64,000 nucleotides of DNA from positions 37,525,938-37,589,937 of the forward strand of contig JAGTTD010000001.1 in the NCBI GenBank assembly GCA_018398585.1, given 5' to 3'. Numbering within the stretch: position 1 is the first letter of the stretch; each line of letters begins with the position of its first letter. The position numbers were made by a program, and so were the translations under genes. Under the pieces are notes generated by a model, which saw nothing but the letters and a program-made list of their open reading frames with translations, was not told where the DNA came from and did not search any database. The DNA comes from Simmondsia chinensis (lineage: Eukaryota; Streptophyta; Magnoliopsida; Caryophyllales; Simmondsiaceae). Positions 21,033 through 34,000 of this stretch are shown here, one piece after another.

Positions 21033-24000
21033 ATGTCTTCACTCTCTTCCCCTCTCTATCTTGCCACTACTATCCACCCACTGAATATTCACCGCAACTC
21101 CCAATTTCAATTGATAATTTCCATTGAACTCCCAATTTCAATTCATAATTTCAAATTCATGCCCCTCAATTTCCATCCAAACCCACCGCCACTCAATTTC
21201 AAGTTGTTCACGCCATGGTTGATCCCAATTCCATAGTTGAAGCATCACCAAATTCCTCCACTATTGTTACTCCTAACCCTCCAATCGTCTCAAATATTCG
21301 CAATAGTATTTCGACTGTTGTTGATTGGCTAATCCATCATCCTTCACCACATGGGATTGCCTCTTTACCTCTGCTTTTATTGGATATGATGTTGATGGCC
21401 ACTTGGATATCTCTTCTATTTGCCCTAGCAAGGATGCTCCGAATTACAGGAATTTTGTACATATTGATAATTTGGTTTTTTTTTTTCATGACTGTCTCCA
21501 CCATCTCTTCTGATATTGCTAACACCATTATTTCTCCTAGTGTTATTCTTATTATTGCTGAGGCCTACTAGGCCACAAAAACTATATTTCATGATAATAA
21601 TCAAGCCCAGAAACGTCAATATAAAAAGGAGTCGTCCAATCTTAAAAAGGGTACCCTATCGATGACTGCTTATCTTCAGCGTTTTAAGACCACGTGTTAT
21701 TGCCTTTCTCAATTGTGTCTCAATCTTACATTGCTTAGACTTTGCCTATTTTAGACCCAAGCTGGATAGTTGATAGCAGGGCTTCCGCTCATATGGCTTA
21801 TAATCTAGGTATCTCTACCACGCTATCCCCTTATCTCGGCTATGATTCTGTTCAAGTGGGAAATGGCTCCTGTCTTAAACTTACTAGAATTGGTACATGG
21901 CATGTCAAATGCACATCTAGTTCCTTTGGCTTATATAATGTACTTCTTGTACTAGGTCTTACCAAAAATTTACTATATGTCAAACAATTTATTTTTGATA
22001 ACAAGTGTCTTCTTGAATTTAACTCTTGTAGTTAATCTGTCAAGAGTCCCTGGGATGAGTAAAGAAATTATCAAGTGCAGCAGTTTGGGCTGCTTGTACA
22101 CTCTTCCCGCGCGCCCCTCTTCGTCGTCATTCGCTGTTGATCGAGTCTCTCCTAATATCTGGCGCCACCATCTTGGGCATCTTGGGTCGTTTAGACTCTT
22201 TAGTTAAAAATAAAGCCTTTTCTAGCTATAGTACTAAATTAGATTTCGATTTTTGTCATGCTTGTCAAATAGGCGAAGACACCCTCTTTTCAGTATTAGT
22301 TGGATATAAGTATTATGTGCTTTTCTGGATGATTTCACGCATTATGTTTAAATTGATACTTTTGTGGCTAAATCTGATGTGATTGGCATTTTTCTCAAGT
22401 TTTAGGTGTTTATACTAAATCAATTTGATACTGAGATTAAAGCGTACCAGTGTGATAATGGTACTAAATACATAAATACTAGCTTCACTAATCTCTTTGT
22501 TGCGAGGGGTATTCATTGTCGATTCCCCTTTCCAAACACCTCATAGCAAAATGGTAAACCAGAATGGAAGAGTCAAACTTTAGGCAACATTGTTTCACAC
22601 TGTTTTGTTTCAAGCTTCGATGGATCCTGATCATTGGGTTGAGACTTTACAGGTTGCTGTGCAGAATATTAATATTCTTCCCTCGAGTGCTATTAAGGCC
22701 CACACCTCACCGGGCACTTTATGGTACAAAACTGGTATATGATCATTTATGCACCTTTGGTTGTGTGTGTTATCCAAACGTATTTGCCACAACTATTAAT
22801 AAGCTTGCTCCTCGGTCTATGTAGTTCATCTTTCTTGGGTACCCCAATACTCATAAAGGATACCGTTACTTGGATCTTGCTACTAATAAATTGATCATTA
22901 CATGGCATGTTTTTTATGATGAATCACAGTTTCCTTTTAGTATTCTTGGCCATTCACTTGAAAGGCTATATCGGACTTGTCAATTACCTCTCCATTTATA
23001 TTGGACTCGGTTCCTCACACTCTCTGGTGTCGACTATCTATTACTACTCCACCAATGCCATGCTCATCTTTCACCATGCATTCGTCTGGGGTCGAGCTCG
23101 TTGGCTTGCCTGTAGCTTCGGGTACCTTAAAAGCCTCACCTACTACTCCCCCGGGTTTCTTTGATCGTGTGATACATAAGGCTCCAGATTGTTCAATGCA
23201 TCGTATGACGAATTGGTCTAAAGCTAGTATTTTTAAGCCTAGAGTTCTTCCCTCCATGACTAATGATAATTCTTCTTATATGGATTTTTCCCCACATCTT
23301 ATAAGCAGGCCTTATGTGATTCACATTGGAAGAATTCTATGTAAAAGGAATTAGATGCTCTTGTGAGGAATCGTACATGGGATCTTGTTCTTCGTCCATC
23401 CAATGCTAATGTTCTGGGGTCAAAGTGGGCGTTTTGAAAGAAGCAGAAATATGATTGCCCTCTTGATAGGTACAAAGCATGTCTGGTTGTCAAGCTCACT
23501 CAGCGGCATGGTACTGACACATGTGACATGTAGTCCTACAGTAAAACAACTATTGTTTGTACTATGCTCTCCCTTGTAGTGTCTCGTCATTGGCTTATTC
23601 ATCAGTTTGATGTCAAAAATGCTTTCCTGAATGGGAATTTTTCTAAAGAGGTATATATGCTTCAACCTCCTGGTTTTGTTGATCCTTATTGTCCTAATTT
23701 TGTGTGTCGCCTCAATTGAGCATTATATGGATTGAAGCAACCTCCTGGCCCTTGGTATCAACCGTTTGCATCCTTTCTAACTACACTTGGTTTCAAGGGG
23801 ACAAATTCAGACCGTTCTATGTTTGTTCTCTCCTGGGGGCGTGACATGGCTAATCTTCTCGTATATGTAAATGGCGCAATTCTAACAACTACCTCTTCTA
23901 TGTTGCTTCAAACTTTCTTCAGGTTACAAAACGAGTTCACTATGGCTGATCTAGGAAAGTTAAACTATTTTTTAACATCTCTGTTTCTTGCACTTCTGCT

Positions 24001-24750
24001 AGTTTATTTCTTTTGCAAGCTAAGTATGCTCATGATATTCTCGCTCGATGTCATCTGGATAGCATTAATCTTGTTATCACCCCCACTGATGCCTCCATTA
24101 AGCTATCTGCTAGTGATGGTGCTGCTGTCTCATATCCTATGCTCTATCACAATATTGTTGGAGCTCTTCATTATTTCACATTTATTAGACATGACATTTC
24201 TTATACAGTCCAGCAAGTATGCCTTGTTTTAAATGACTTGCACAAGTGGTCAAGCGTATTCCTCATTATATGTGAGAGACCATTGATTATGGCCTAACCA
24301 TTTCACCTTCTCCTGTGGATCAATTGGTCGCATACTCTGATTTCAATTAAGGCGGGCGTCCTGATACCCGTCATTCTACTTCTGGATATTGTGTGCTCCT
24401 AGGTGTGATCATCTCATCTCATGGTCCTCAAAGAGACAATCCACTCTCTCACTTTCCAATGTCGAGGATTAGTATTGAGTTGTCACTAATGCTATAGCTG
24501 AGTGTATTTGGTTGAGCAATCTTCTTTCGGAGTTACATATTCAATTGCCCAAGGCTACACTTGTGTATTGTGATAACATTTCTGCTATGTATTTGTCATC
24601 AAATCCACTATAAATGTTTGTACTAAGCATGTGAAACTCAACATTCACTTTGTGCGTGAGAGAGTTCAATTGGATAAAGCTCGAATCCTACACATTCCTT
24701 CTTCTCTACAGCTAGCGGACATCTTTACGGAAAGTCTTTCATAGTCACAT
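21033..24750 (+). pseudogene. Degenerate Copia gag-pol of the short-LTR element
   Basis: Plus strand, in order. Gag starts around MVDPNSIVEASPNSS (21215). The protease has WIVDSRASAHMA (near 21760), where DSR replaces DSG. The integrase core is seen as YQCDNGTKYINT (near 22450). In RT, IHQFDVKNAFLNGNFSKEVYM (23600-23655) and ALYGLKQPPGPWYQPF (23725) are clear, while the catalytic YVDD reads YVNG (near 23868). RNase H shows LVYCDNISAMYLSSNPL (24555-24610) and ILHIPSSLQLADIFTESL (24690-24735). Frames shift repeatedly and contain stops. Open frames in other phases here are shadows. Confidence 0.75.
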
Positions 24751-24816
24751 TGTTTCTTGATTTTAGATCTAGTTTTAACATTCGCCCTTCTCCTACATCG
24801 ACTAAGGGTAAACTAG

Positions 24817-24924
24817 TGTTACTATGTTTATATATGGTGTATCTGTATACTATATTTATACTCTTGTATCTCACTATAAATATAATATAGGAGCACTCAC
24901 AATTAATGGGTTATAATTTCAACA
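24817..24924 (+). repeat. 3' LTR of the short-LTR Copia element
   Basis: 108 bases, preceded by a purine-rich CTAAGGGTAAACTAG (weak polypurine tract). Confidence 0.7.
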
Positions 24925-25398
24925 ATAAAAAGTCAGTGAATCAAATGGACACTTAATCATGGCATATTTATGTCAAAATTTATAAAAACAACGTGCTGAT
25001 CATTTCTGTTAATCAATGCAGCAAAATAATTAACCAACATGTGAACAAATTTGAGTTACATTGGGATATGTTGCATTCAAGAAGCCCAACTCTCAAGGTT
25101 CATGCGAATAATAATTGTATTATTTCAGGCGATAACATTTTAAATTAAAATAATCAATAAGTTTCTCATGCACAACACATACACACGTATACGGGAGGCG
25201 GATTCATGATTTTAGTTTGAGGGTGGACTTAGTTATAAGATATTTCCTTTTATTTTTTTTGGTTCAAAAGTAATGAGATGTTTTCATAGTAAAATAGATA
25301 AGTAAAATGTACAAATTGAATGTATTTTATTTCTATTCAAGTTCAATAAAATTTATTTGAAGAAATTAAGGGAGAAAGGATAAGCTCAAGGGATAATG
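24925..25398. other. AT-rich spacer between two Copia loci
   Basis: No coding or repeat signal recognised. Confidence 0.35.
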
Positions 25399-25466
25399 TG
25401 TTGGAACTTGTATTTTTTGGAGTACATTTTCTTGTATTTAGTAGGGTATTATACATGTATTTTTTG
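25399..25466 (+). repeat. First 68 bases of a Copia LTR, plus orientation
   Basis: Begins TGTTGGAACTTGTATTTTTT like the LTRs at 30500 and 34913, and breaks off after ATGTATTTTTTG into minus-strand gag. Confidence 0.8.
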
Positions 25467-25962
25467 TGACATATGGGGAAATGGGTGAATTCTCTTGCCT
25501 CAAATGTGCAATCTCACATTTTAACTCGTCAATACGTGGAACATTGCCTTGAGAAAACCTCTCATGCAAATCCAACCAAATATCCCGTGCTGTCTCTAAA
25601 TAAGTAATGCTCTCATTAATCTCCTTCGAAACAGAGTTAGAAAGCCAAGTCGAAACCATTGAGTCACAAGCTCTCCAATTGTCAAATTCCGGTGAATTCT
25701 CATCCGGTTTGGGGATGCCACCATCAAGAAACCCTATTTTCCTTTTTGCCTTAAAAACTTTTAAAATTGACCTCCTCCATGATTGATAATTCGGGCCGGT
25801 TAGAACGTTTTGAACAAAAACCAAACCTGGGTTATCAGAGGGATGCAGATAAAATGGAGAATTCACATCCACGGCTCCCCCTATCGTGGTAGCCGGCACG
25901 GAAATCTGATTGTTGTTAACTTGTGCATTAAGAGTGACATTCACATTATTAGTCTCCGCCAT
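25467..25962 (-). pseudogene. Copia gag N-terminus, truncated
   Basis: The frame starts with ATG at 25962. It encodes the same gag as at 31007: NNVNVTLNAQVNNNQ, FYLHPSDNPGLVFVQNVLTG and NYQSWRRSILKVFKAKRK (the DUF4219/UBN2-type gag N-terminus). It then continues to ENSPISPYVT, where it is cut by the LTR fragment. About 165 residues of the roughly 300-residue gag remain. The leader and primer site lie upstream at 25963-26105. Confidence 0.8.
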
Positions 25963-26093
25963 ATCTTACGAAGCTAAAACACAAGACTTAACACAAGGGC
26001 AAGGAAAAGGAAGAAAAACAACTCACAAAACCTCACTTGCTACTCTGCTGGAGAGACGACCGAAGAGGAAAAATCAGCCCGAGATCGACACGT

Positions 26094-26105
26094 GCTCTGA
26101 TACCA
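26094..26105 (-). other. Primer-binding site (tRNA-Met type)
   Basis: The minus strand reads TGGTATCAGAGC directly next to the LTR end at 26106, an exact match to the common plant Copia primer site. Confidence 0.85.
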
Positions 26106-26458
26106 TGTAAAAAAGAACCCGAGAATTCACCAAAGAAAGAAAATACACTTGCAAGATTGAATTAAGAAGGATCTATATTATGTTTTTGAATACCTTCTTA
26201 CATGAACAAGGTTTGAATATATACTAAGCAAAAGAAAAATGAAAAGACTAAGAACCAAAACACTAACTCCCTATACACTTTACTACCCTAATTGATTGTC
26301 CTAATTGAATAAAAAAAAACTTAATGGCCGGTTACATAGTGGGAAAGGGATGATGAACACATCCCTAAAAACATGCCTAGGAATAAATGCAAAAAATACA
26401 TGTATAATACACTAATAAATACAAGAAACTGTACACCAAAAAATACCAAGTTCCAACA
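26106..26458 (-). repeat. Copia LTR, minus orientation
   Basis: 353 bases, starting TGTTGGAACTTGG and ending TTTTTTACA on the minus strand; homologous to 30500-30863. It serves as 3' LTR of the RT-RNase H on its right and 5' LTR of the gag on its left. The polypurine tract (TTGAGGGAGAG, minus) abuts it at 26459-26470. Confidence 0.88.
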
Positions 26459-26465
26459 CTCTCCC

Positions 26466-27570
26466 TCAAGTTGGAGCATGTAAATTCATCATGCCCAACT
26501 TGCCAATAAATAAAGAGTGACCCGGGTGGCCTAAAGCTTTGGTGGAAAGATCCGCTGTTTGTTCTCCACTTCGAACATAGGCCATGGCGATCTCCTTTGA
26601 TAATAGTTTCTCACGAACGAAGTGACAATCTATCTCAATATGCTTTGTTCGTTCATGAAATACAGGATTGGAAGCAATATGAAGGGTAGCCTGGTTATCA
26701 CAAAATAAATAAGCAGGACTATTAGTAGAAATGATATGATCGCATAATAACCGACGTAACCATACTATCTCACTAGTCGTGGTTGCCATAGACCGATATT
26801 CTGCTTTAGCCGAGGAATGAGACACCACATTCTATTTCTTCGACCTCGAAGAGACAAGCGCACCCCAAAAATATATAACATCCCGCGTGGTAGAGCGTTT
26901 AGTTATTGGACAACCAGCCCAATCTGCATCACAATAAGCTCAGAGTTTCAAATCACAATCAGAAGGAAGAAATATACCCTGTCCCGATGTTCCTTTTAAG
27001 TAACGTAGAACTCTCATAACTGCATCTAGATTAGGCATATGCGGCTCATGCTTGAACTGGCTTAGCACACGCACCGCATAACAAATGTCAGGACGGGTAA
27101 TAGTTAAATATAAGAGTTGTCCACAAGGCGTCTGTATTGCCCCCTACCACCAACAGGTTCCCCAACACCATCTGCCAGGGAATTATTTTGAACTAACGGA
27201 GTGGACAATGGTTTGGCACATAAAACTCCAGCTTCACTAATAATATCAAGGGCATATTTTCTCTGACTAAGCATGGTACCCTATTGGCTACGAGCCACCT
27301 CTATACCCAAAAAATATTTGACCGATCCTAGGTCTTTTATACCAAAGGACCGATCCAAAACCCCCTTCACCTTGTCAATATGTTTCTTACTGTTACCCGT
27401 TATCAAGACATCATCAACATAAATGAGGACCGCAGTAAAAGTTGTTTCATACATATAAGTAAATAACGAGTAATTACCCTTAGATTGTTGAAAAACAATC
27501 TTAACTAGGGCCGAGGTGAACTTATGATTCCAATTACAAGAAGCTTGTTTAAGCCCATACAAAGACTTTC
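26466..27570 (-). pseudogene. Copia reverse transcriptase C-terminus and RNase H
   Basis: The minus strand, 27562 to 27281, encodes [18 protein letters not shown], then [15 protein letters not shown] with the intact YVDD catalytic motif, and FGIKDLGSVKYFLGIEVARS. A stop follows, then a frame break near 27140, and the RNase H end at 26828-26466: SSAKAEYRSMATTTSEIVWL, LFCDNQATLHIASNPVFHER and [17 protein letters not shown]. RNase H active-site carboxylates (AEYR Glu, CDNQA Asp) are present. The upstream half of pol is missing because of the junction at 27571. Confidence 0.85.
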
Positions 27571-27785
27571 GAAGAGGAAAAAATGCAAAAAATACATGTA
27601 TAGTACATGCCTAGACATTAGGACTAATGTCGTTACCAAAACACTTACGAAGAGGAATAATGCCTAAAAACATGCCTAGACATTAAAGGAAGAGGACATT
27701 AGGACTAATGTCGTTACCAAAACACTTACGAAGAGGAATAATGCCTAAAAACATGCGTAGACATTAAAGGGACTAATGTCGTTTT
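27571..27785. repeat. Junction filler of the inverted Copia locus: 81-base tandem repeat
   Basis: A unit starting CATTAGGACTAATGTCG and containing ACACTTACGAAGAGG and AATGCCTAAAAACATGC occurs at 27616-27689 and again at 27697-27770, offset 81 bases. It is a mosaic: GGACTAATGTCGTT comes from the integrase start (compare 32592) and AAAAACATGCCTAG from the LTR. The block separates minus-arm RT from plus-arm integrase. Confidence 0.75.
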
Positions 27786-30492
27786 TGATGCTTGTCATCG
27801 TGCCAAGCAACCACGGTTACCATTTCCTTTGTCAATTTTTAAGACTCAATGTTGTTTTGAATTGACACATTGTTATATTTGGAGCCCTAATAGAATTTTT
27901 TCATTGTCGGGTGCACGTTATTTTTTGACTATTGTTGATGATTATAGTCATTGTACATGGGTTTATCTTATGAGAGAGAAGTCCCAAGCTCATGGACTCC
28001 TCATGGATTTTTGTCGTATGGTTGTCACACAGTTCGGGTTGCAAGTTAAAGGAGTGAGAAGTGATAATGGTCAAGAATTTAAGTATGGGCCATTGTTGAA
28101 CTTTTATGCACAGCATGGGATTCAGTTCCAAACATCGCTAACAGGAACGCCTCATCAAAATGGAGTTGTAGAGAGAAAGCATAAACACTTGTTGGAAGTT
28201 GGTTATGCTCTTTGTTTCCAGGCTGGTCTTCCTAAAAGTTTTTGGGGTGAGTGTGTGCTAACAGCTGCATATTTGATTAATTTGACGCCCACTTCTTTAC
28301 TTGCTAATAAGAGCCCGTATGAGGTTTTAATGGGCAAAACTCCATCGTATGGTCACTTGAGAATTTTCGGATGTTTATGTTATTTTAATGTCAGAAACCA
28401 GTCTAACGACAAGTTTGACAAACGGGCTTCACCCGGTATTTTTGTGGGATACCCACACGGTCAAAAGGGTTATAAAATTTATAGTTTGGATGACAAAAGA
28501 GTAATTGTGTCAAGGGATGTTCGTTTTTGTGAAGAGTCTATGCCGTTTTTGAAAATTGATGAGTTAAATTTGACACCGGACAACAATGATCGTCACCCAT
28601 TTAATAGCGTGGAAGCAGAGCCGGTCCACATCAGACCGAATTTGCAGTAGCCGCACCCACTGTCCGAAGACAGTGAGCAGCTGCCGGTCACTGACACGGT
28701 GGCGGAACCGGTCAGTGAACCGGCCGCAGTCTCGCAGCACCCGGAAGGGGGGAGTAATTTGTACAGAGAAGAAGATGTTTTATGTAGAAGTAGTAGGGTC
28801 CGTTCTATGCCGATTAAATTTTAAAATTACATCACAGAAGTGCCGTCTTCTATAGCCCATTCACCAACTCCCGATCCATCAGCAAACTCTTGTATTTTAT
28901 ATCCAATTTCAAATTTTGCCGCTAACGTACGTTTTTCTAATTCTCATTCGACTCTTTTGAGTGCCCTCACCATGGGTGATGAGCCGAAAAATTTTAACCA
29001 AGCCGTACAATATGGACATTGGAGAGAAGAGATGGAGAAAGAGATAAAGGCTCTTGAACAAAATCAAACGTTGACACTTGAAGAGCTACCGAGTGGGAAG
29101 AGGGCTATTGACTCAAAATGGGTGTCCAAGATCAAATATAAGTTTGACGGATCGATTGAACGATACAAGGCTCGCCTCGTTGCCAAGGGGTACACTCAGG
29201 TTGAAGGTATAGACTATTATGATACTTTTGCTCCGGTAGCCAAACTTGTGACCGTTAATTGTGTATTAGCCGTAGCCTCGGCTCGTAGTTGGAATATCCA
29301 ACAACGTGATGTGAATAATGCTTTCCTTCATGGGGACCAAGATGAAGAGGTCTATATGAAGTTGCCACAGGGTTTTAAATGTAAAAATGAGTGAAAAGTT
29401 TGTCGTCTTTGAAAGTCTTTGTATGGGCTTAAACAAGCTTCTCGTAATTGGAATCATAAGTTCACCTCGACCCTAGTTAAGATTGGTTTTCAACAATCTA
29501 AGGCTGATTACTCGTTATTTACTTATATGTATGAAACAACTTTATCGCGGTCCTCATTTATGTTGATGATTTTTTGATAACGGGTAACAACAAAGAACAT
29601 ATTGACAAGGTGAAGGGGGCTTTGGATCGGTCATTTGGTATAAAAGATCTCAGGGCGGTCAAATATTTTTTGGGTACAGAGGTGGCTCGTAGCCAAGAGG
29701 GTATCATGCTTAGTCAAAGAAAATATGCCGTTGACGTTATTAGTGAAGCTGGAGTTTTAGGTGCCAAACCAGTGTCCACCCCGTTAGTTCAAAATCATTC
29801 CCCACCACCTGTTGGTGACAGTGGGCAATATAGATGCCTTGTGGGACGACTATTATATTTAACTATTACCCGTCCTGACATTTGTTATGCTGTGCGTGTG
29901 CTAAGCCAGTTCATGCATGACCCTCGTATGCCTCATCTAGATGCAGCTATCAGAGTTCTACGTTACTTAAAAGGAACACTGGGACAGAGTATATTTCTTC
30001 CTTCTGATTGTGATTTGAAACTCTGAGCTTATTGTGATGCAGATTGGGCTGGTTGTCCTACAACTAGACGTTCTACCATGTGGTATGTTATATTTTTAGG
30101 GGGGGCGCTTGTCTCTTGGAGGTCCAAGAAACAGAGTGTGGTTTCTTGTTTCTCGGCTAAAGCAGAATACCGGTATATGGCAACCACGACTAGTGAGATA
30201 GTATGGTTACCTCGATTATTATGTGATCATATCATTTCTATTGATAGTCGTGCTTATTTATTTTGTGATTGCCTTTCATATTGCTTCCAATCTTGTATTT
30301 CATGAACGAACGAAGCATATCAAGATAGATTGTCACTTCGTTCATGAGAAACTATTATCAACGGAGATCGCCACGGCCTATGTTCAGAGTGGAGAACAAA
30401 TAGCAGATCTTTTCACCAAAGCTTTAGGCTACCCGGGTCACTCTTTATTTATTGGCAAGTTGGGCATGGTGAATTTACATGCTCCAACTTGA
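27786..30492 (+). pseudogene. Copia integrase-RT-RNase H, 5'-truncated
   Basis: It starts inside the integrase zinc-binding region (DACHRAKQPRLPFPL). The integrase core has Asp in the TIVDDYSH stretch, RSDNGQEF near 28056 and Glu in [15 protein letters not shown] near 28165; only the first catalytic Asp (CDIWGP in the sister copy) is altered. [34 protein letters not shown] and [19 protein letters not shown] (to 29394). A stop follows, then a one-base shift before [11 protein letters not shown] (near 29562). RNase H runs to the end (SAKAEYRYMATTTSEIVWLP). Stops at 28648 and elsewhere make it a pseudogene. It is the most complete pol in this family here. Confidence 0.85.
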
Positions 30493-30499
30493 GGGGGAG

Positions 30500-30863
30500 T
30501 GTTGGAACTTGTATTTTTTGGTGTACATTTTCTTATATTTAGTAGTGTATTATACTTGTATTTTTTGCATTTATTCCTAGGCATGCTTTTAGGGATGTGT
30601 TCATCATCCCTTTCCCACTATGTAAGCGACAATTAAGTTTTTTTTATTTAATTAGGACATTCAATTAGGACAATCAATTAGGGTAGTAAAGTGTATAGGG
30701 AGTTAGTGTTCTGGTTCTTAGTCTTTTCATTTTTCTTTTGCTTAGTATATATTCAAACCTTGTTCGTGTAAGAAGGTATTGAAAAACATAATATAGATCC
30801 TTCTTAATTCAATCTTGCAAGTGTAGTTTCTTTCTTCGGTGAATTCTCGGGTTCTTTTTTACA
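30500..30863 (+). repeat. Copia LTR, plus orientation
   Basis: 364 bases, TGTTGGAACTTG to TTTTTTACA, with a purine-rich tract (CTTGAGGGGGAG) directly before it and a mutated primer site (TAGTATTAGAGCACG) after. It is shared between the pol on its left and the gag on its right. Confidence 0.88.
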
Positions 30864-31006
30864 TAGTATTAGAGCACGTGTCGATCTCGGGCTGATTTTT
30901 CCTCTTCAGTCGTCTCTCCAGCGGAGCACCAAGTGAGGTTTTGTGAGTTGTTTTTCTTCCTTTTCCTTGTCCTTGTGTTAAGTCTTGTGTTTTAGCTTCA
31001 TAAGAT

Positions 31007-34000
31007 ATGGTAGAGACTAATAATGAGAATGTCACTCTTAATGCACAAGTTAATAACAATCGGATTTCCGTGCCGGCTTCCACGATAGGGGGAGCCGTGG
31101 ATGTGAATTCTCCATTTTATTTGCATCCCTCCGATAACCCGGGTTTGGTTTTTGTTCAAAACGTTCTAACCGGCCTGAATTATCAATCATGGAGGAGGTC
31201 AATTTTAAAAGTTTTTAAGGCAAAAAGGAAAATAGGGTTTCTTGATGGTGGCATCCCCAAACCGGATGAGAATTCACCGGAATTTGACAATTGGAGCGCT
31301 TGTCACTCAATGGTTTCGACTTGGCTTTCTAACTCGATTTCAAAGGAGATTAATGAGAGCATTACTTATTTAGAGACGGCATGGGATATTTGGTTGATCT
31401 TGCATGAGAGGTTTTCTCAAGGAAATGTTCCACGTATTTACGAGTTAAAACGTGAGATTGCGCATTTGACCCAAGAGAATTCACCCATTTCCACTTATTT
31501 CACAAAATTGAGGTCCCTATGGGACGAACTCTATACACTCATTGAGATTCCGCCCTATACTTGTGGGCATGCAAAATCATTTTCCGCAATTCGAGATATG
31601 GAGAAACTTTTGAATCTCCTTGTGGGTCTTGACCCATCGTTTTCTACTGTTTGGTCTCAACTTATGAACACAAAACCCTTGACTTCTGTTGGGAGTGCTT
31701 ACTCCATTTTATGTCAAGAAGAAAAGCAACACAGTGTGGCAGCAAGTTCAATTGTGCAACCCGAAGGGCCTGCATTAGCAGCAAAAGGGACGAATGGGGG
31801 ACGTGGTTTCCCACCCTCCTCGAGTAATTTTCCACACCGTAATAACCGTGTTACTTGTACTTATTGTAAGAAACAGGGACACTCGAAGGAGAAATAATTG
31901 ATAGAATATCCACCTGGATTGAAGGAACAACAGTCGAGAGGAGCAGGAGGGGAAGCTGCAGCAGCAATCACGGTTCACGGTGGAATCGATCCAACCCCAG
32001 CAGCAACCAACAGCCCTATTGTCAGTTTGTTGGCAACCTAATATGAATAGCTACTGTCCTTACTTGCCCCAGCTCCTGCTTCACGTAGTATTAATCTGAC
32101 AGGTCAGGTTTTTATTTCGAATCATAGTTGGATTATTGATTCGGGAGCTACTGACCATATGGTTTCGCCGTTGTCATTATTGTTTGATGTGTTCCCAAAC
32201 CGGACCGCGAGACCTGTGAGGTTACCTAACGGGACTAGTTTGTCATTCTCGCATATAGGGAAGGTCCAAATTTTAGATAATATTGTACTCCATGATGTAT
32301 TGTATGTGCCTGATTTTCATTGCAATTTATTGCCAGTGAGCAAACTTACTTGTGATGAAAAATGTACGCTGACATTTTTTTCCTGATTTTTGTTATATTC
32401 CGGACCCTTAATCGAGGATGCTGACTAGAGCGGGTAGGTTGAGTAATGGGCTATACTTACTTGAAGCTAGGGCAGTTGGTTTGTCGGCTCATATGGTTGG
32501 GGGTGCTAAAGAAGTTGTGTTGTGGCATCGAAGGTTGGGACATGTCACTTTCAATAAACTTTCTTTCTTTCCGCATTTCAATATTGAAGGGACTAATGTC
32601 GTTTGTGATGCTTGTCATCGTGCCTAGCAAGCACGGTTACCATTTCCTTTGTAAATTTCTAAGACTCAATGTTGTTTTGAATTGATACATTGTGATATTT
32701 GGGGCCCTAATAGAATTTTGTCTTTGTCGGGTGCACGTTATTTTTTTACTATTGTTGATGATTATAGTCATTGTACTTGGGTTTATCTTATGAGAGAGAA
32801 GTCCCAAGCTCATGGACTCATCATGGATTTTTGTCGTATGGTTGTCACACAGTTCGGTTTGCAGGTTAAAGAAGTGAAAGTGATAATGGTCAAGAATTTA
32901 AGTATGGGCCATTGTTGAACTTTTATGCGCAGCATGGGATTCAGTTCCAAACATCGCTAACAGGAACGCCTCAACAAAATGGAGTTGTAGAGAGAAAACA
33001 TAAACACCTGTTGGAAGTTGGTCGTGCTCTTCATTTCCAGGCTGGTCTTCCTAAAAGTTTTTGGGGTGAGTGTGTACTAAGGGCTGTATATTTGATTAAT
33101 TTGACGCCCACTTCTTTACTTGCTAATAAGAGCCCGTATGAGGTTTTAATGGGCAAAACTCAGTCGTATGGTCACTTGAGAATTTTTGGATGTTTATGTT
33201 ATTTTCATGTTAGAAACCAGTCTAACGACAAGTTTGACAAACGGGCTTCACCCGGTATTTTTGTGGGATACCCACATGGTCAAAAGGGCTATAAAATTTA
33301 TAGTTTGGATGACAAAAGAGTAATTGTGTCAAGGGATGTTTGTTTTTGTGAAGAGTCTATGCCGTTTTTGAAAATTGATGAGTTAAATTTGACGCCGGAC
33401 AACAATGATCATCACCCGTTTAATAGCGTGGAAGCAGACCCGGTCCACATCAAACTGGATCTGCAGCAGCCGTGCCCACTCTCTGAAGACAATGAGCAGC
33501 TGCCGGTCACTGACATGGTGGCGGAACCGGTCAGTGAACCGGCCGCAGTCCCGCAGCACCCGGAAGGGGGGAGTAATTTGCACAGCGAAGAAGATTTTTT
33601 ACGTAGAAGTAGTAAGGTCCGTTCTATGCTAATTAAATTTCAAGATTACATCACAGAAGTGCCGTCTTCTATAGCCCATTCACCAACTCCCGATCCATTA
33701 GCAAACTCTGGTATTTTATATCCAATTTCAAATTTTGTCTCTAACGTACGTTTTTCTAATTCTCATTCGACTCTTTTGAGTGCCCTCACCATGGGTGATG
33801 AGCCAAAAAATTTTAACCTAGCCGTACAATATGGAAATTGGAGAGAAGTGATGGAGAAGGAGATAAAGGCTCTTGAATAAAATCAAACGTGGACACTTGA
33901 AGAGCTACCCAGTGGGAAGAGGGCCATTGACTCTAAATGGGTGTACAAGATCAAATATAAGTTTGACGGATCGATACAAGGCTCGCTTCGTTGCCAAGGG

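Larger units (their letters stand above)
20885..24924 (+). mobile_element. Ty1/Copia element with very short (108-base) LTRs, degenerate
   Basis: Two 108-base repeats (20885-20992, 24817-24924) share TG...CA ends and order: TGTTA, a T/A-rich part with TATAAATA, and a CACAATTRATGG block. They flank a 3.8-kb interior with gag, protease, integrase, RT and RNase H in Copia order on the plus strand. A degenerate tRNA-Met-type primer site (TAGTATCC) follows the first LTR. Flanking pentamers TTAAA and ATAAA agree at four of five. Many stops, frameshifts and a changed RT active site show it is dead. Confidence 0.75.

Noticed and set aside
27829..28650. A 273-codon open frame that looks like an intact gene
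   Set aside because: It is the integrase part of a 5'-truncated Copia pol followed by stops, not a host gene.
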